Source: Neobacillus rhizophilus (lineage in GTDB: Bacteria; Bacillota; Bacilli; Bacillales; Cytobacillaceae). Taken from it: DNA of 64,000 nt. The DNA is taken from NCBI RefSeq assembly GCF_018343535.1, contig NZ_JAGYPF010000003.1, positions 856,580 through 920,579 of the forward strand, given 5' to 3'. The translations under genes were made by a program, and so were the position numbers. The notes beneath the pieces are model-generated. The model made no database searches. It saw only the letters and a list, made by a program, of their open reading frames with translations, and had not been told where the DNA came from. Position 1 is the stretch's first letter. Each line of letters starts with the position of its first letter. Shown here piece by piece: positions 28,915 to 37,477 of this stretch.

Positions 28915-29088
28915 TTGATTGTTAACAAAAACGGCATTCATATTGGTACCATTTCAAGCGGGGTTGTAAACTTCGGCAGGACAGTTTTTAGTTCACCAAA
29001 AGCTGTGTCAAAAACAATTACTGGGGCTGGAGAAAGCAACACGGGGATAAAAGTTATAACTAATTCAGGTTTCAAAAAATATATTTAG
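28915..29088 (+). CDS. short GerPA/GerPF-like protein, third copy
   Basis: 57 residues from TTG after AGGGGG. Reading: 'IVNKNGIHIGTISSGVVNFG', 'VFSSPKAVSKTITGAGESNTG' (in part), ending 'VITNSGFKKYI'. The central PKxxSKTxxGxGxxNTG motif of the family is intact, but it lacks the usual C-terminal 'IDPxVxDMP' tail, so it is shorter than its two neighbours. It has its own ribosome site and is downstream of their terminator. Confidence 0.65.
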   Translation: MIVNKNGIHIGTISSGVVNFGRTVFSSPKAVSKTITGAGESNTGIKVITNSGFKKYI

Positions 29089-29286
29089 ACTGCAAGTTGA
29101 TTTAAAAAGGCTGGAATAAACAGGACAAGCTTTTGCTTGCCCTGCCAGACTAACTTTTGGGATATTCATATTACAAGAGCGGGACTTCGTGCTTGTTTTA
29201 CTATTTTGCGGATTTCTAACCACTTTCCCTCCAGGTCCTTCATATTCCCGTCCCCATCCCGTTAATACAGAGGACAATAGAACCAA
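29065..29286 (-). pseudogene. C-terminal remnant of a NhaC-family transporter
   Basis: 'VLLSSVLTGWGREYEGPGGK' and 'VVRNPQNS' match the C-terminus of the complete transporter at 40205-41659; the DNA at 29211-29284 parallels 40240-40313. All membrane segments but the last few residues are missing. It lies downstream of megL on the same strand, so a full transporter gene probably once followed megL. Its tail overlaps the end of the third gerP-like gene. Confidence 0.75.
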
Positions 29287-29475
29287 TAAAAACGGGGTCA
29301 GACCCTCAATCAGTAAAGATGTATCATCTTGATCATGAAGAGAGGTTTTCTGGTCGGGCTTCCATGATTAATTCTAAAGCCAATGGGTTTAACATTTTAT
29401 TCCCCTCTTTATCTAGTTGGATTTTTCTAGATCATATTTACCCTTAACGCTTAATGAAATCCTTAAACGGCACGG

Positions 29476-30633
29476 TTATTGTAATGCCATTTCGAGATCC
29501 TTCCATATATCTTCTACATCTTCAATTCCAACCGAAAAACGAACGAGTCCATCATCGAGACCTGCTTTTTCTCTTTCTTCCTTAGGGATGATTGCATGTG
29601 TCATCGAAGCTGGATGTTGAATTAATGTACCTACATCCCCTAGGGAAACTGCTAAAGTGCTCAGTTTTACTGAATTCATAAGTTTAACCCCAGCCTCGTA
29701 TCCCCCCTTCAAGACAAAAGAAATCATTGCTCCAGGACCTTTCATTTGTTTCTCCATGATTTTTTCATCTTCAAAACTAGCTAATCCTGGAAAGTAAACC
29801 TTTTCTATAGCCTTATGTTTTTCCAGGCGTTCCGCCAAAATTTGTGCATTTTCTTGTGAGCGATCCATGCGAATGTGCAATGTACGTATCCCTTGATAGA
29901 GAAGCCAGGCATCCATAGGGGACAAATTGGCTCCCATCGTCTTCTGCACTTCTTTTCGCATCGGTTCAATTATTTCCTTGCTGGAAATCACAAGTCCGCC
30001 AATAAGGTATCCATGACCCGACAAGTATTTTGTTGCACTGTGGACGACAATATCAACGCCACATTGAATAGGATTTTGTAAATATGGGGACAAAAACGTA
30101 TTATCAACAACAGTCAAGATCCCCTTTTGCTTAGCGACCGCCGCTACACTCTTCATGTCCACTAAAGAAAGCGTAGGATTAGAAGGGGTTTCAAAGTAGA
30201 CCACTTTTGTTCTATCTGTAATGTGTGGTTCAAGCTCTTCCCCTGTCTTAAATGGTACAAATGTTACATCAATGCCAAACTTTTTTACCGTTTTGGATAG
30301 AAACGCGTGTGTCGCCCCATACAACGCTGTGTGTGCAACAACGTGATCGCCAGCCTGCAAAACACCAAAAAGGCAACCCGTTATGGCAGCCATTCCGGAT
30401 GAGAAAGCTAAACAACCTTCACCATATTCCAATTCCGCTACCTTCTCTTCCAGTTCTCTTACATTTGGATTACCCAGGCGTGAATACATAAATCCTGGAT
30501 CTTCTCCTGCGAAACGTTGTGCTCCTACTTCTGCATTTTCAAAAACAAATGTTGAGGTCAAATAAACAGGGGAGATGTGTGAGCCATGCCCTGGATCTTT
30601 ATTTACTTTTACTAATTTTGACGAATAGTTCAT
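29476..30633 (-). CDS. megL: methionine gamma-lyase (Cys/Met metabolism PLP enzyme)
   Basis: 385 residues, AGGAGG before ATG. Cys/Met-metabolism fold: 'YSRLGNPNVRELEEKVAELE' (in part), the substrate-site 'HTALYGATHAFL', PLP-phosphate Ser region and the PLP Lys in 'VVHSATKYLSGHGY'. Best fit is methionine gamma-lyase, which splits methionine to methanethiol, ammonia and 2-oxobutyrate; a cystathionine gamma-lyase or homocysteine-related role cannot be excluded. Monocistronic now; a NhaC-type transporter remnant follows. Its 5' end and upstream region are duplicated at 24007-24268. Confidence 0.88.
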   Translation of the reverse strand: MNYSSKLVKVNKDPGHGSHISPVYLTSTFVFENAEVGAQRFAGEDPGFMYSRLGNPNVRELEEKVAELEYGEGCLAFSSGMAAITGCLFGVLQAGDHVVAHTALYGATHAFLSKTVKKFGIDVTFVPFKTGEELEPHITDRTKVVYFETPSNPTLSLVDMKSVAAVAKQKGILTVVDNTFLSPYLQNPIQCGVDIVVHSATKYLSGHGYLIGGLVISSKEIIEPMRKEVQKTMGANLSPMDAWLLYQGIRTLHIRMDRSQENAQILAERLEKHKAIEKVYFPGLASFEDEKIMEKQMKGPGAMISFVLKGGYEAGVKLMNSVKLSTLAVSLGDVGTLIQHPASMTHAIIPKEEREKAGLDDGLVRFSVGIEDVEDIWKDLEMALQ

Positions 30634-31099
30634 GAAATGACGCCTCCTAATTTTAGTTAATCTGAAATGCCGCGTTTTTATTTCTTCCTATTACCAGTAT
30701 ATGCAAAAGTTATGCCAACTCTGTAAACCTTATTAAATCTACATTTTTAATTGTAAAATTCTTGATTTATTTTCATTTTTGCGAAGGTGTACTGCAAAAC
30801 AAAGGAATGATCGAACTTACCACTTTGGCAATATTGATAATATTTTTCCAAAGTTGGAAAGAGTTTTATACCCCTTCTATTGAAAAATGAAAAGGCCGAT
30901 TTCGAATTAGAAATCGTCCTTAACAACATATTTATAAAACTACAACTTTTTATCTGGTTTAACTATTCTTGAGGCCATAACGGCTCCGAGTTTTATCTTT
31001 GCAAATATGACTAATTCTATCTATCATTAATTATATTAATCAATCTCGTGCCACCTCAGGCGATGAACGGCCAGTTAGTAGTTAGGGGAGTGATAAATA

Positions 31100-31177
31100 A
31101 TGGGGGGGAAACTAACACTTTTACAGTCTGATGTAATAGTACCTGAACCAGTATGTGTTAAATTCTTACATACTTAA
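31100..31177 (+). CDS. 25-residue ORF before a terminator
   Basis: ATG after AGGGGAGTG; product 'MGGKLTLLQSDVIVPEPVC' plus six residues. It is followed after 13 bp by a strong terminator, which suggests a real short transcript, but no homology is recognised. The rest of 30634-31099 holds only the region shared with 24115-24268 and no supported gene. Confidence 0.25.
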   Translation: MGGKLTLLQSDVIVPEPVCVKFLHT

Positions 31178-31190
31178 TATATTGAAAGGC

Positions 31191-31222
31191 CGCGCTTGGA
31201 TTTACTGTCCAAGCGCGTTTTT
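31191..31222 (+). terminator. strong terminator
   Basis: CGCGCTTGGA, 7-base loop, TCCAAGCGCG, then TTTTT. It faces the tatC gene end and may serve both directions. Confidence 0.8.
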
Positions 31223-31256
31223 AACCTGTTAAGACGAGAAAAGTAGTCGATTTTCA

Positions 31257-32003
31257 TTAAGACACTTGCTCTAATTCCATTTCGTTATCCGATTGCTGCT
31301 TAAGTTTCTTTCGATAGATAATTTTTGACAAGTTAATACTAATTTCGTATAAAACTATGAGAGGTACTGTCACTAATATATCTGATATGAAATCAGGCGG
31401 TGTAATCAAAACAGATGTTAGGACAATTAAAAAATACGATATCTTCCGCGCTTTCGAAAGAATCCTAGGGTTAATGATCCCAATAGAAGTTAGGAACATA
31501 ACCACAAGTGGAATTTCGAACAAAAATCCAAACGGTAGTGTCAATTTAATCATGAATTTGAAATACTTTTCAGATGTAAATAGCGTTTCAAATTGCCCTT
31601 CAGACAAGGACAATAAAAATTTAAGAACTGTTGGATATACAACGAAATAACCGAAAGACAAACCAGCGATAAAAAGGATAAACAATCCTGGAATGTATGA
31701 AATCGTCGTTTTTCGTTCTTTTTCAGAGAGCGCTGGTTTTACAAATCTCCATGTTTGATAAGCGGCAATTGGAATGGTAAGAGCAATCGCGATCACACCT
31801 GAAATCATAAAGTATACCCAAAGAATTTCACTTGGCCCTAATACAGCCAATTTATGGTTAAGATCACGAATAAGCCATTTGTAAATATCCTGTACATATA
31901 TGAATGATCCAACTAAAAAAATGATGAAAGCAATTAAAGTATAGATAATCCGTTTCCTAAGTTCCTCGAGGTGCTCTGTCAAAAGCATATTTTGAATAGG
32001 CAT
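31257..32003 (-). CDS. tatC: Sec-independent translocase TatC
   Basis: 248 residues, six membrane segments, 'MLLTEHLEELRKRIIYTLI' (N-terminal TatC signature with conserved Glu) and the periplasmic 'F....PF..Y'-type loops. AAGGAGAAAC ribosome site. It forms the receptor of the twin-arginine export machine with TatA. It sits directly after a TatA gene and a Tat-signal phosphoesterase, an arrangement like B. subtilis phoD-tatAd-tatCd. Confidence 0.95.
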   Translation of the reverse strand: MPIQNMLLTEHLEELRKRIIYTLIAFIIFLVGSFIYVQDIYKWLIRDLNHKLAVLGPSEILWVYFMISGVIAIALTIPIAAYQTWRFVKPALSEKERKTTISYIPGLFILFIAGLSFGYFVVYPTVLKFLLSLSEGQFETLFTSEKYFKFMIKLTLPFGFLFEIPLVVMFLTSIGIINPRILSKARKISYFLIVLTSVLITPPDFISDILVTVPLIVLYEISINLSKIIYRKKLKQQSDNEMELEQVS

Positions 32004-32065
32004 ACAGTTTCTCCTTTCTGAAAAAATAAGAAGATGTAAGCTTACTACTTACATCTCCGTTGAAT

Positions 32066-32245
32066 TTACTTTGCTTTCTCCTTTTCTTCCTTTTCGTCTG
32101 ACATTAGATCCTTAGCAGAGTGTTTAAATTCTCTAAGTGTGTTACCGAAAGCACGTCCAATTTCAGGTAACTTAGATGGGCCGAATATGATTAAAGCAAT
32201 GATAAGAATTAATATTAATCCTGGAACGCCGATATTTTGAAACAT
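32066..32245 (-). CDS. tatA: Sec-independent translocase TatA
   Basis: 59 residues with AAGGAGGAG before ATG. '[20 protein letters not shown]' membrane helix, '[20 protein letters not shown]' hinge and amphipathic helix, and a charged tail. Short as TatA proteins of Bacillus are; in TatB-less systems it supplies both functions. Between the substrate and TatC genes. Confidence 0.95.
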   Translation of the reverse strand: MFQNIGVPGLILILIIALIIFGPSKLPEIGRAFGNTLREFKHSAKDLMSDEKEEKEKAK

Positions 32246-32311
32246 GGTGTCTCCTCCTTAATAAATGATTCTATTTTTATCAACAGCCAAATCTTATAGG
32301 AAGTTCATTTT

Positions 32312-34039
32312 TTAGTTTTCTTTACTACCAACGGTGAATGTTGCTGATGCAACAGCATCATAACCGCTGCCATAGAAATAAACCAATTTATACGTTGAAC
32401 CTTCCTTGTATCTTCCTGGATATATATTATTCTTTGGATTGTAAGTAAATTTTAAGGTTCCATCTGTTACTTGAGTATACATCCACCATATTGACGCGAT
32501 TGGCCCCGGTGTGTCATTTATTTCATATAAACCGATCCAATCACTTTTTGGATTTCTAGCATTTTTCACCGTAACTTCAACCGTATCTTCTACTCCATTT
32601 AAAACATTTTTAGATAAGCTAATCGTTACGTCTTCTACTACACCGTCCATCGTTTTTCCTAATACTTTTAAAGAGTTATTACTTACATTTTCGTATGCAT
32701 CAAGAGCATGCACTTCAATCTCATATGTTGTGTTTGGCATCAATTCGTCAATTGGCAATGTTAATGGATTTGGTACAGGATCTTTATAGAACTCTGAGAA
32801 AGCAAGAAATTCTTTCGCTACTTCGTTTGTTTCAACATTTCTAGCTACTACTTTATAGTCATGTACAAGAAGATTGTCTTTAGCTTGAGTAAACATTATG
32901 ACTAAACCGGTAGCAGTCGTTTTTTCATTCACAATGGAAAGCATCGCATCATTTGTAAAGAAAGGTGACTTTTTGTCTCTATCTTCTGTGTATTTAAAAT
33001 TATGCTTATTAGCAGGATAGCTGATTTCGAATGGTTCACCTGTCCAGTCATCGTTATGAATATCACGGCGTTTAATAATTACTTTGTTATTATGAACCTC
33101 TACAATCAAAGCTTGATTAAGGATGCCGGCATCTTCAGGCACTTCTCCTTGGATTCTTCCGCTATCAAGCCACAAATAGGCACCCGTTGAAGTCCCAATA
33201 GAAGTAAAATCTTTTTGGTGTATGATTCTAGGGTCATCTAACGGATAGTGGGTATGACCAGAAAAAGAGATAACTTGTGGATATTCTTTCAACGTATCGT
33301 AAAAAAGATCTCTATTTTGATTGAAGCCCCATTCGCTTCCATAGATGGTCCCTTTAATTGGCTGATGGTGGAAGACAAAAATAGGTTTTTTCGGATCATC
33401 CTCATTTGCTATCCTTAACTGCTCTCCTAGCCACTCAATTTGTTTTACTGAGAAGGTACCCTCTGTGGTACCATCTTCAGTATAAAGAACAATAAAATGA
33501 TAACCTTTAATTACCTTATGATAGTAAATAGATTCCATCCCCGTTTTTTCACAGAATCGTTTTTGAGCATTTGCTGCCGATAAGCCATTCCAATAGTCAT
33601 GGTTTCCGATTGCAAACATAGAAACCGCTTGTGGCTGTTTTCTCACATTATAAGCAGACATAAACTTATCATATTCTGAGGCATTTCCATAATCCGTTAA
33701 ATCTCCAACTACCACAAAAGCATCTTGCTTAGGAACAACTTTATTTAACTGTTCTAAAGTAGTAACAAATTTCTCCAAAGTGCCATTATTATTATAATTA
33801 ATATGTACATCACTGATTACCGGAAAAACTAAATCTGGTTTATTGCCAAGTGAATTAAAAACAGAAGAGCTAGACGCTGCACTCACAGATAAACTAGTTA
33901 ACGAGTTTACTAGAGTTAATCCTAAAGTCATTCCAGCAACTTTAGTTGTCCCCTCCAAAAAGGCCCGTCGATCTATCGCCTTATTTAAAAGATTATCGTG
34001 TAACGATTTTTCTCCTGCATGGTGTTTATCGTTTTTCAT
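32312..34039 (-). CDS. Tat-exported calcineurin-like metallophosphoesterase
   Basis: 575 residues. The N-terminus 'AIDRRAFLEGTTKVAGMTLG' is a twin-arginine signal. Metal-binding motifs: 'VISDVHINYN', 'VVVGDLTDYGN', 'AIGNHDYW', 'FVFHHQP' and 'SFSGHTHYPLDDP', the full calcineurin-like set for a two-metal site. C-terminal fibronectin/Ig-like segments follow (about 380-575). It probably acts outside the membrane on phosphate esters; the substrate is unknown. The dedicated TatA-TatC pair downstream suggests co-expression of cargo and machine, as in PhoD, though this is a different phosphoesterase type. Confidence 0.92.
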   Translation of the reverse strand: MKNDKHHAGEKSLHDNLLNKAIDRRAFLEGTTKVAGMTLGLTLVNSLTSLSVSAASSSSVFNSLGNKPDLVFPVISDVHINYNNNGTLEKFVTTLEQLNKVVPKQDAFVVVGDLTDYGNASEYDKFMSAYNVRKQPQAVSMFAIGNHDYWNGLSAANAQKRFCEKTGMESIYYHKVIKGYHFIVLYTEDGTTEGTFSVKQIEWLGEQLRIANEDDPKKPIFVFHHQPIKGTIYGSEWGFNQNRDLFYDTLKEYPQVISFSGHTHYPLDDPRIIHQKDFTSIGTSTGAYLWLDSGRIQGEVPEDAGILNQALIVEVHNNKVIIKRRDIHNDDWTGEPFEISYPANKHNFKYTEDRDKKSPFFTNDAMLSIVNEKTTATGLVIMFTQAKDNLLVHDYKVVARNVETNEVAKEFLAFSEFYKDPVPNPLTLPIDELMPNTTYEIEVHALDAYENVSNNSLKVLGKTMDGVVEDVTISLSKNVLNGVEDTVEVTVKNARNPKSDWIGLYEINDTPGPIASIWWMYTQVTDGTLKFTYNPKNNIYPGRYKEGSTYKLVYFYGSGYDAVASATFTVGSKEN

Positions 34040-34338
34040 TAGTTTTCCCCTCTCAAATGATAGATTAGTTCAATTTCAAGAAACAGAGTACTTAATGATG
34101 GAGTATTAAATGGTAATAATGTACATCTTTATCAAACAAAGTACCTTTAAATCTTCTTACAGACGGACTATAATTTTCCCTAAGTTAGAATCGGTCGTGT
34201 TTCCCACATTAATAGGGGAAGAAATGATAATTGATGCACACCTCCAAATGGAACAAAATATAACATTTTCACACAATTTTCCTCTTGCACAAATTAATAA
34301 TACTGAAAAAATATTGATTTACTGTAAATAACATGTAA

Positions 34339-34575
34339 TTTATTGTATTTTTATCGTTAATAGCACGAAATGAAAATCAGAACACTTTATTAGATCCATT
34401 AGGTAATCCGGTTCCCGATGCATCCCTAGATAGTTTTACTTCAACAATAGGAGATCTAACCGGATCGAACGGAGAGCCTGTAAGCGATTTAGTATCAGAT
34501 GCGAACGGAAAGATCATAATTGGGTATTTTTTCCTTATCTTTGATATCAGAATACTGAGAAATCAACGGAGTTAA
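34339..34575 (+). pseudogene. ORF remnant without start
   Basis: An open frame of 78 codons with no ATG and no ribosome site reads 'NTLLDPLGNPVPDASLDS' and 'DLVSDANGKIIIGYF'. The composition looks protein-like (Ig/SpaA-like 'G.PVPDA'), so it may be a piece of a secreted repeat protein. It fills part of the gap between the phosphoesterase and the two-component genes; 34040-34338 shows nothing else. Confidence 0.3.
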
Positions 34576-34723
34576 ATAATTACTTACCATATTTTAAAAA
34601 GTAATATCCGTAAATAAGTTCACATAACATTAATCCTCTGCCTCCTGGAACATGCCGCTTTTTTGACGGAAACACGCTCTTCCAATAAGATAAAAGAATA
34701 ACCATAATGTTAGGATGGACAGT

Positions 34724-35407
34724 ATGAAAATATTATTAGTCGAGGATGATCGCACCATCGCTTCTGGACTGGAGTTTTCCTTAAAACAAGAGGACTTCGA
34801 AACCGTGCTTTGTCCTAATGCCGCTTCCGCAACAGACATCATTCAGAACCACATCGAAGAAATCGATTTATGTTTATTTGACCTGAATTTACCGGATGGG
34901 AGCGGTTATGACTTATGTGAGCTCGTGAAAAAACATCGCGATATCCCGGTCATCTTTTTAACCGCTTATGATGATGAAGTGAATGTTGTCATGGGTCTGG
35001 ATATGGGAGCGGATGATTATATTACCAAACCATTTCGAATCCGTGAACTAGTTTCCAGAATGAAAACGGTCCTCCGCCGTTACCATCGTCAGCCCCAGCC
35101 GAAAAACACCATTGACATCGAGTCAATTCAAATTAACACCCTAGAAGGAAAAGTATATAAACAGGGAAAAGAAATCTTGTTGACAGCCTTAGAATATCGG
35201 CTCTTCCTTATTTTCGCGAATCACATTGGACAGGTCCTCACCAGAGCCCAGCTGCTCGACCGCATTTGGGATGTTGCCGGTGATTTTGTCAATGACAACA
35301 CCTTGACCGTCTATATTAAGAGATTGCGAGAAAAGTTAGAAGACGATCCGCAGAACCCAACGCTGATTAAAACAGTAAGAGGCATGGGCTATAAGGTCGG
35401 TGAGTGA
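34724..35407 (+). CDS. OmpR-family response regulator
   Basis: 227 residues from the ATG at 34724, preceded by AGGATGG; an upstream ATG at 34715 is less well placed. Receiver domain with acidic pocket 'VEDD', phospho-Asp in 'CLFDLNLPDGSG', 'LTAYDDE' and the switch Lys in 'YITKPF'; C-terminal winged helix with 'VNDNTLTVYIKRLREKL'. It overlaps the kinase gene by 8 bp. Likely target: the ABC transporter promoter at 36.7 kb, where GTCA repeats lie. Confidence 0.93.
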   Translation: MKILLVEDDRTIASGLEFSLKQEDFETVLCPNAASATDIIQNHIEEIDLCLFDLNLPDGSGYDLCELVKKHRDIPVIFLTAYDDEVNVVMGLDMGADDYITKPFRIRELVSRMKTVLRRYHRQPQPKNTIDIESIQINTLEGKVYKQGKEILLTALEYRLFLIFANHIGQVLTRAQLLDRIWDVAGDFVNDNTLTVYIKRLREKLEDDPQNPTLIKTVRGMGYKVGE

Positions 35408-36413
35408 GTTGCTTCGCAATCGAGAAGTTCAAATACTCCTAGGCATTCTGCTGTTGATTAGTGTGATAGGCTTTAGTTTGACAGCCATTTTCGTTTCCAT
35501 GCCCGCGGCATTTTTGGTACTCGCCGTATCGGTCTTACTGATTAGCTGTACGCTGATTTTCACCAAATGGCGGTATAAAGAAATCGATAAACTTTCTGGA
35601 TATCTGCAGCAAATCAGCAATGGCCACTTTCAGTTGGACGTCCGTGATAACTATGAAGGTGAGTTGAGCATATTAAAAAGTCAAATTTATAAAGTGACCA
35701 CCAAGCTATCTGAACAAGGGGCAGTTTTACAGGAGGACAAAGCGAAATTGACCAATGCGATTTCCGACATCTCTCACCAATTAAAAACCCCTCTCACTTC
35801 GATGATGGTCATGGGTGATTTGTTATGTGATAAACGGTTGGATGATACCAAGCGGGCAGAATTCACCCGGAATTTCCAAGTTCAGCTGGAACGTATGGAA
35901 TGGCTTGTTTCCTCCTTATTAAAGCTTTCAAAAATCGATGCCGGTACGATTTCGTTTAAAAAGGAAAAGGTCTTAGTTGCTCCACTCATACAAAAAGCAG
36001 TCGAGCCGCTATTGATTCCAATGGATATAAAAATGCAGACTTTATCCGTCACAAGTGATGAGCAGGCAAGCTTTATCGGTGATTTCAACTGGACTGCAGA
36101 AGCGCTTATTAATATTATTAAAAACTGTGTCGAGCACACATCCGAAGGCGGCGAAATCAACATTTCTTTTTCGGAAAATGCCCTTTTCACTGAAATTACG
36201 ATTTCTGACAACGGGAAAGGAATTGCTAAGGAAGATCTCCCTTACATTTTCAAACGGTTTTACAAAGGCAAAAATGCGAGTGACGATAGTGTCGGGATAG
36301 GCTTGGCGATGGCGCACAGTATCGTAACAAGCCAGCAAGGTGATATTGTCGTAAAAAGCAACAAGGGCGTTGGGACCACGTTTCAGATGAAATTTTACAA
36401 GCAGGTGATTTAA
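35400..36413 (+). CDS. sensor histidine kinase
   Basis: 337 residues from a GTG inside the regulator gene's end. Two close membrane segments (about 12-52) with almost no extracellular loop, then a HAMP-like linker, H-box 'ISDISHQLKTPLTSMM', N-box 'IKNCVEHTSEGG', G-boxes 'DNGKGIA' and 'GIGLAMA'. The missing sensor loop is typical of intramembrane-sensing kinases of the BceS group, which read the activity of a partner ABC transporter. The transporter genes follow 380 bp later. Confidence 0.92.
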   Translation: MSELLRNREVQILLGILLLISVIGFSLTAIFVSMPAAFLVLAVSVLLISCTLIFTKWRYKEIDKLSGYLQQISNGHFQLDVRDNYEGELSILKSQIYKVTTKLSEQGAVLQEDKAKLTNAISDISHQLKTPLTSMMVMGDLLCDKRLDDTKRAEFTRNFQVQLERMEWLVSSLLKLSKIDAGTISFKKEKVLVAPLIQKAVEPLLIPMDIKMQTLSVTSDEQASFIGDFNWTAEALINIIKNCVEHTSEGGEINISFSENALFTEITISDNGKGIAKEDLPYIFKRFYKGKNASDDSVGIGLAMAHSIVTSQQGDIVVKSNKGVGTTFQMKFYKQVI

Positions 36414-36441
36414 TATCGTTCTCGGGCGCTTTCTTATTAAT

Positions 36442-36473
36442 GACGTATGAATTGGCATACGTCTTTTTTTTGG
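36442..36473 (+). terminator. terminator of the two-component operon
   Basis: GACGTATG, 6-base loop, CATACGTC, then TTTTTTTT. Confidence 0.85.
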
Positions 36474-36489
36474 GGATCTGGCAGTTGAT

Positions 36490-36680
36490 AAATAGGCGGA
36501 GAAATTTCGCTTAATCAGTATTTATTATTAAAAATGGCCAAAATAGACGGAGAAATTTCGCTTATTGGCTCGAAAAACTTGAAAATAGGGGATTTTTCTT
36601 TGCATAAGCGGAAAACATCCGCTTATATACCCCGAAACGAGCTTCATTTTGCACTTAACCGGAAAATCTCCGCTTATCTT
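36490..36680. repeat. four TAAGCGGA...TCCGCTTA-type palindromic repeats
   Basis: CGGA-centred units at about 36497, 36548, 36609 and 36660 (steps 51, 61, 51). The best unit, TAAGCGGAAAACATCCGCTTA in two halves of 8 around a 5-base centre, is palindromic; the first two have AAATTTCGCTTA on the right. Non-coding array between the kinase terminator and the transporter promoter. Confidence 0.65.
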
Positions 36681-36720
36681 ACTTTTGCTGGCCCCCCTTC
36701 CCTCCCAAAGTGAATAAATT

Positions 36721-36763
36721 GTCACTTAAGAGTCACTTTAAAGTCATACTGACTCGATATACT
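36721..36763 (+). promoter_or_regulatory. transporter promoter with three GTCA direct repeats
   Basis: GTCACTT at 36721 and 36732 and GTCATAC at 36743 are 11 bp apart; a -10 TATACT (36758-36763) follows, with no good -35. Direct repeats phased by one helical turn over the -35 region are typical for OmpR-family activators, so the regulator encoded upstream probably acts here. Confidence 0.6.
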
Positions 36764-36796
36764 AACCTCAGACAATGAAGGTATGGGGGTTTTTTC

Positions 36797-37477
36797 ATGA
36801 ATATAGTAGAAGTTAAAAATCTATCAAAGGTGTATGGCAAAGGCGAAACGGCCGTTAAAGCGCTTGATGATGTGTCCTTTTCCGTAAAAAAGGGGGAGTT
36901 TGTTTGCATTATCGGCCCATCTGGCTCGGGGAAATCGACGCTGCTTCATTTGCTTGGCGGTGTTGACCGGCCAACGAGCGGAAAGGTGCTCATTGATCAA
37001 ACTGATATTTATGACTTGAATGAAACACAGCTGGCCATTTTTAGACGCCGGCAGATTGGCTTGATTTATCAATTTTATAATTTAATTCCGATCTTGACCG
37101 TTGAGGAAAATATGACGCTGCCCATGCTGTTAGATGAACAAAAAGTGGACTCTAATCAGTTTAACAAGATTGTTACCATTTTAGGTTTGAACGACCGGCT
37201 CTCCCACTTGCCCAACCAGCTTTCAGGCGGCCAGCAGCAGCGTGTCTCGATTGGACGAGCGCTCATCAGCAATCCAGCGATTATGCTTGCCGACGAGCCG
37301 ACGGGAAATCTCGATAGTAAAAATAGTGAAGAAATCATGGAATTGCTCAAACTGTTTAATAAAACCTACAATCAAACCTTGATTGTCATCACCCATGATG
37401 AGCGCATCGCCCTTCAAGCTGACCGGATCATTTCGATTGAGGATGGCAAGGTCGCCAAGGATGAGGTGATCCGGTAA
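36797..37477 (+). CDS. ABC transporter ATPase, MacB/BceA type
   Basis: 226 residues. Walker A 'GPSGSGKST', signature '[10 protein letters not shown]', Walker B '[12 protein letters not shown]'-type ('[13 protein letters not shown]'). The short single domain and '[13 protein letters not shown]' block put it in the type VII (LolD/BceA/MacB) group, which drives conformational work on peptides rather than import. It shares its last base with the permease start. Confidence 0.93.
   Translation: MNIVEVKNLSKVYGKGETAVKALDDVSFSVKKGEFVCIIGPSGSGKSTLLHLLGGVDRPTSGKVLIDQTDIYDLNETQLAIFRRRQIGLIYQFYNLIPILTVEENMTLPMLLDEQKVDSNQFNKIVTILGLNDRLSHLPNQLSGGQQQRVSIGRALISNPAIMLADEPTGNLDSKNSEEIMELLKLFNKTYNQTLIVITHDERIALQADRIISIEDGKVAKDEVIR

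Noticed and set aside
30634..30780. SAM riboswitch (S-box) upstream of megL
   Set aside because: No S-box core or terminator/antiterminator pair could be found in the leader.
34110..34331. 73-codon plus-strand ORF upstream of the phosphoesterase
   Set aside because: No convincing ribosome site, odd composition and no recognisable domain.
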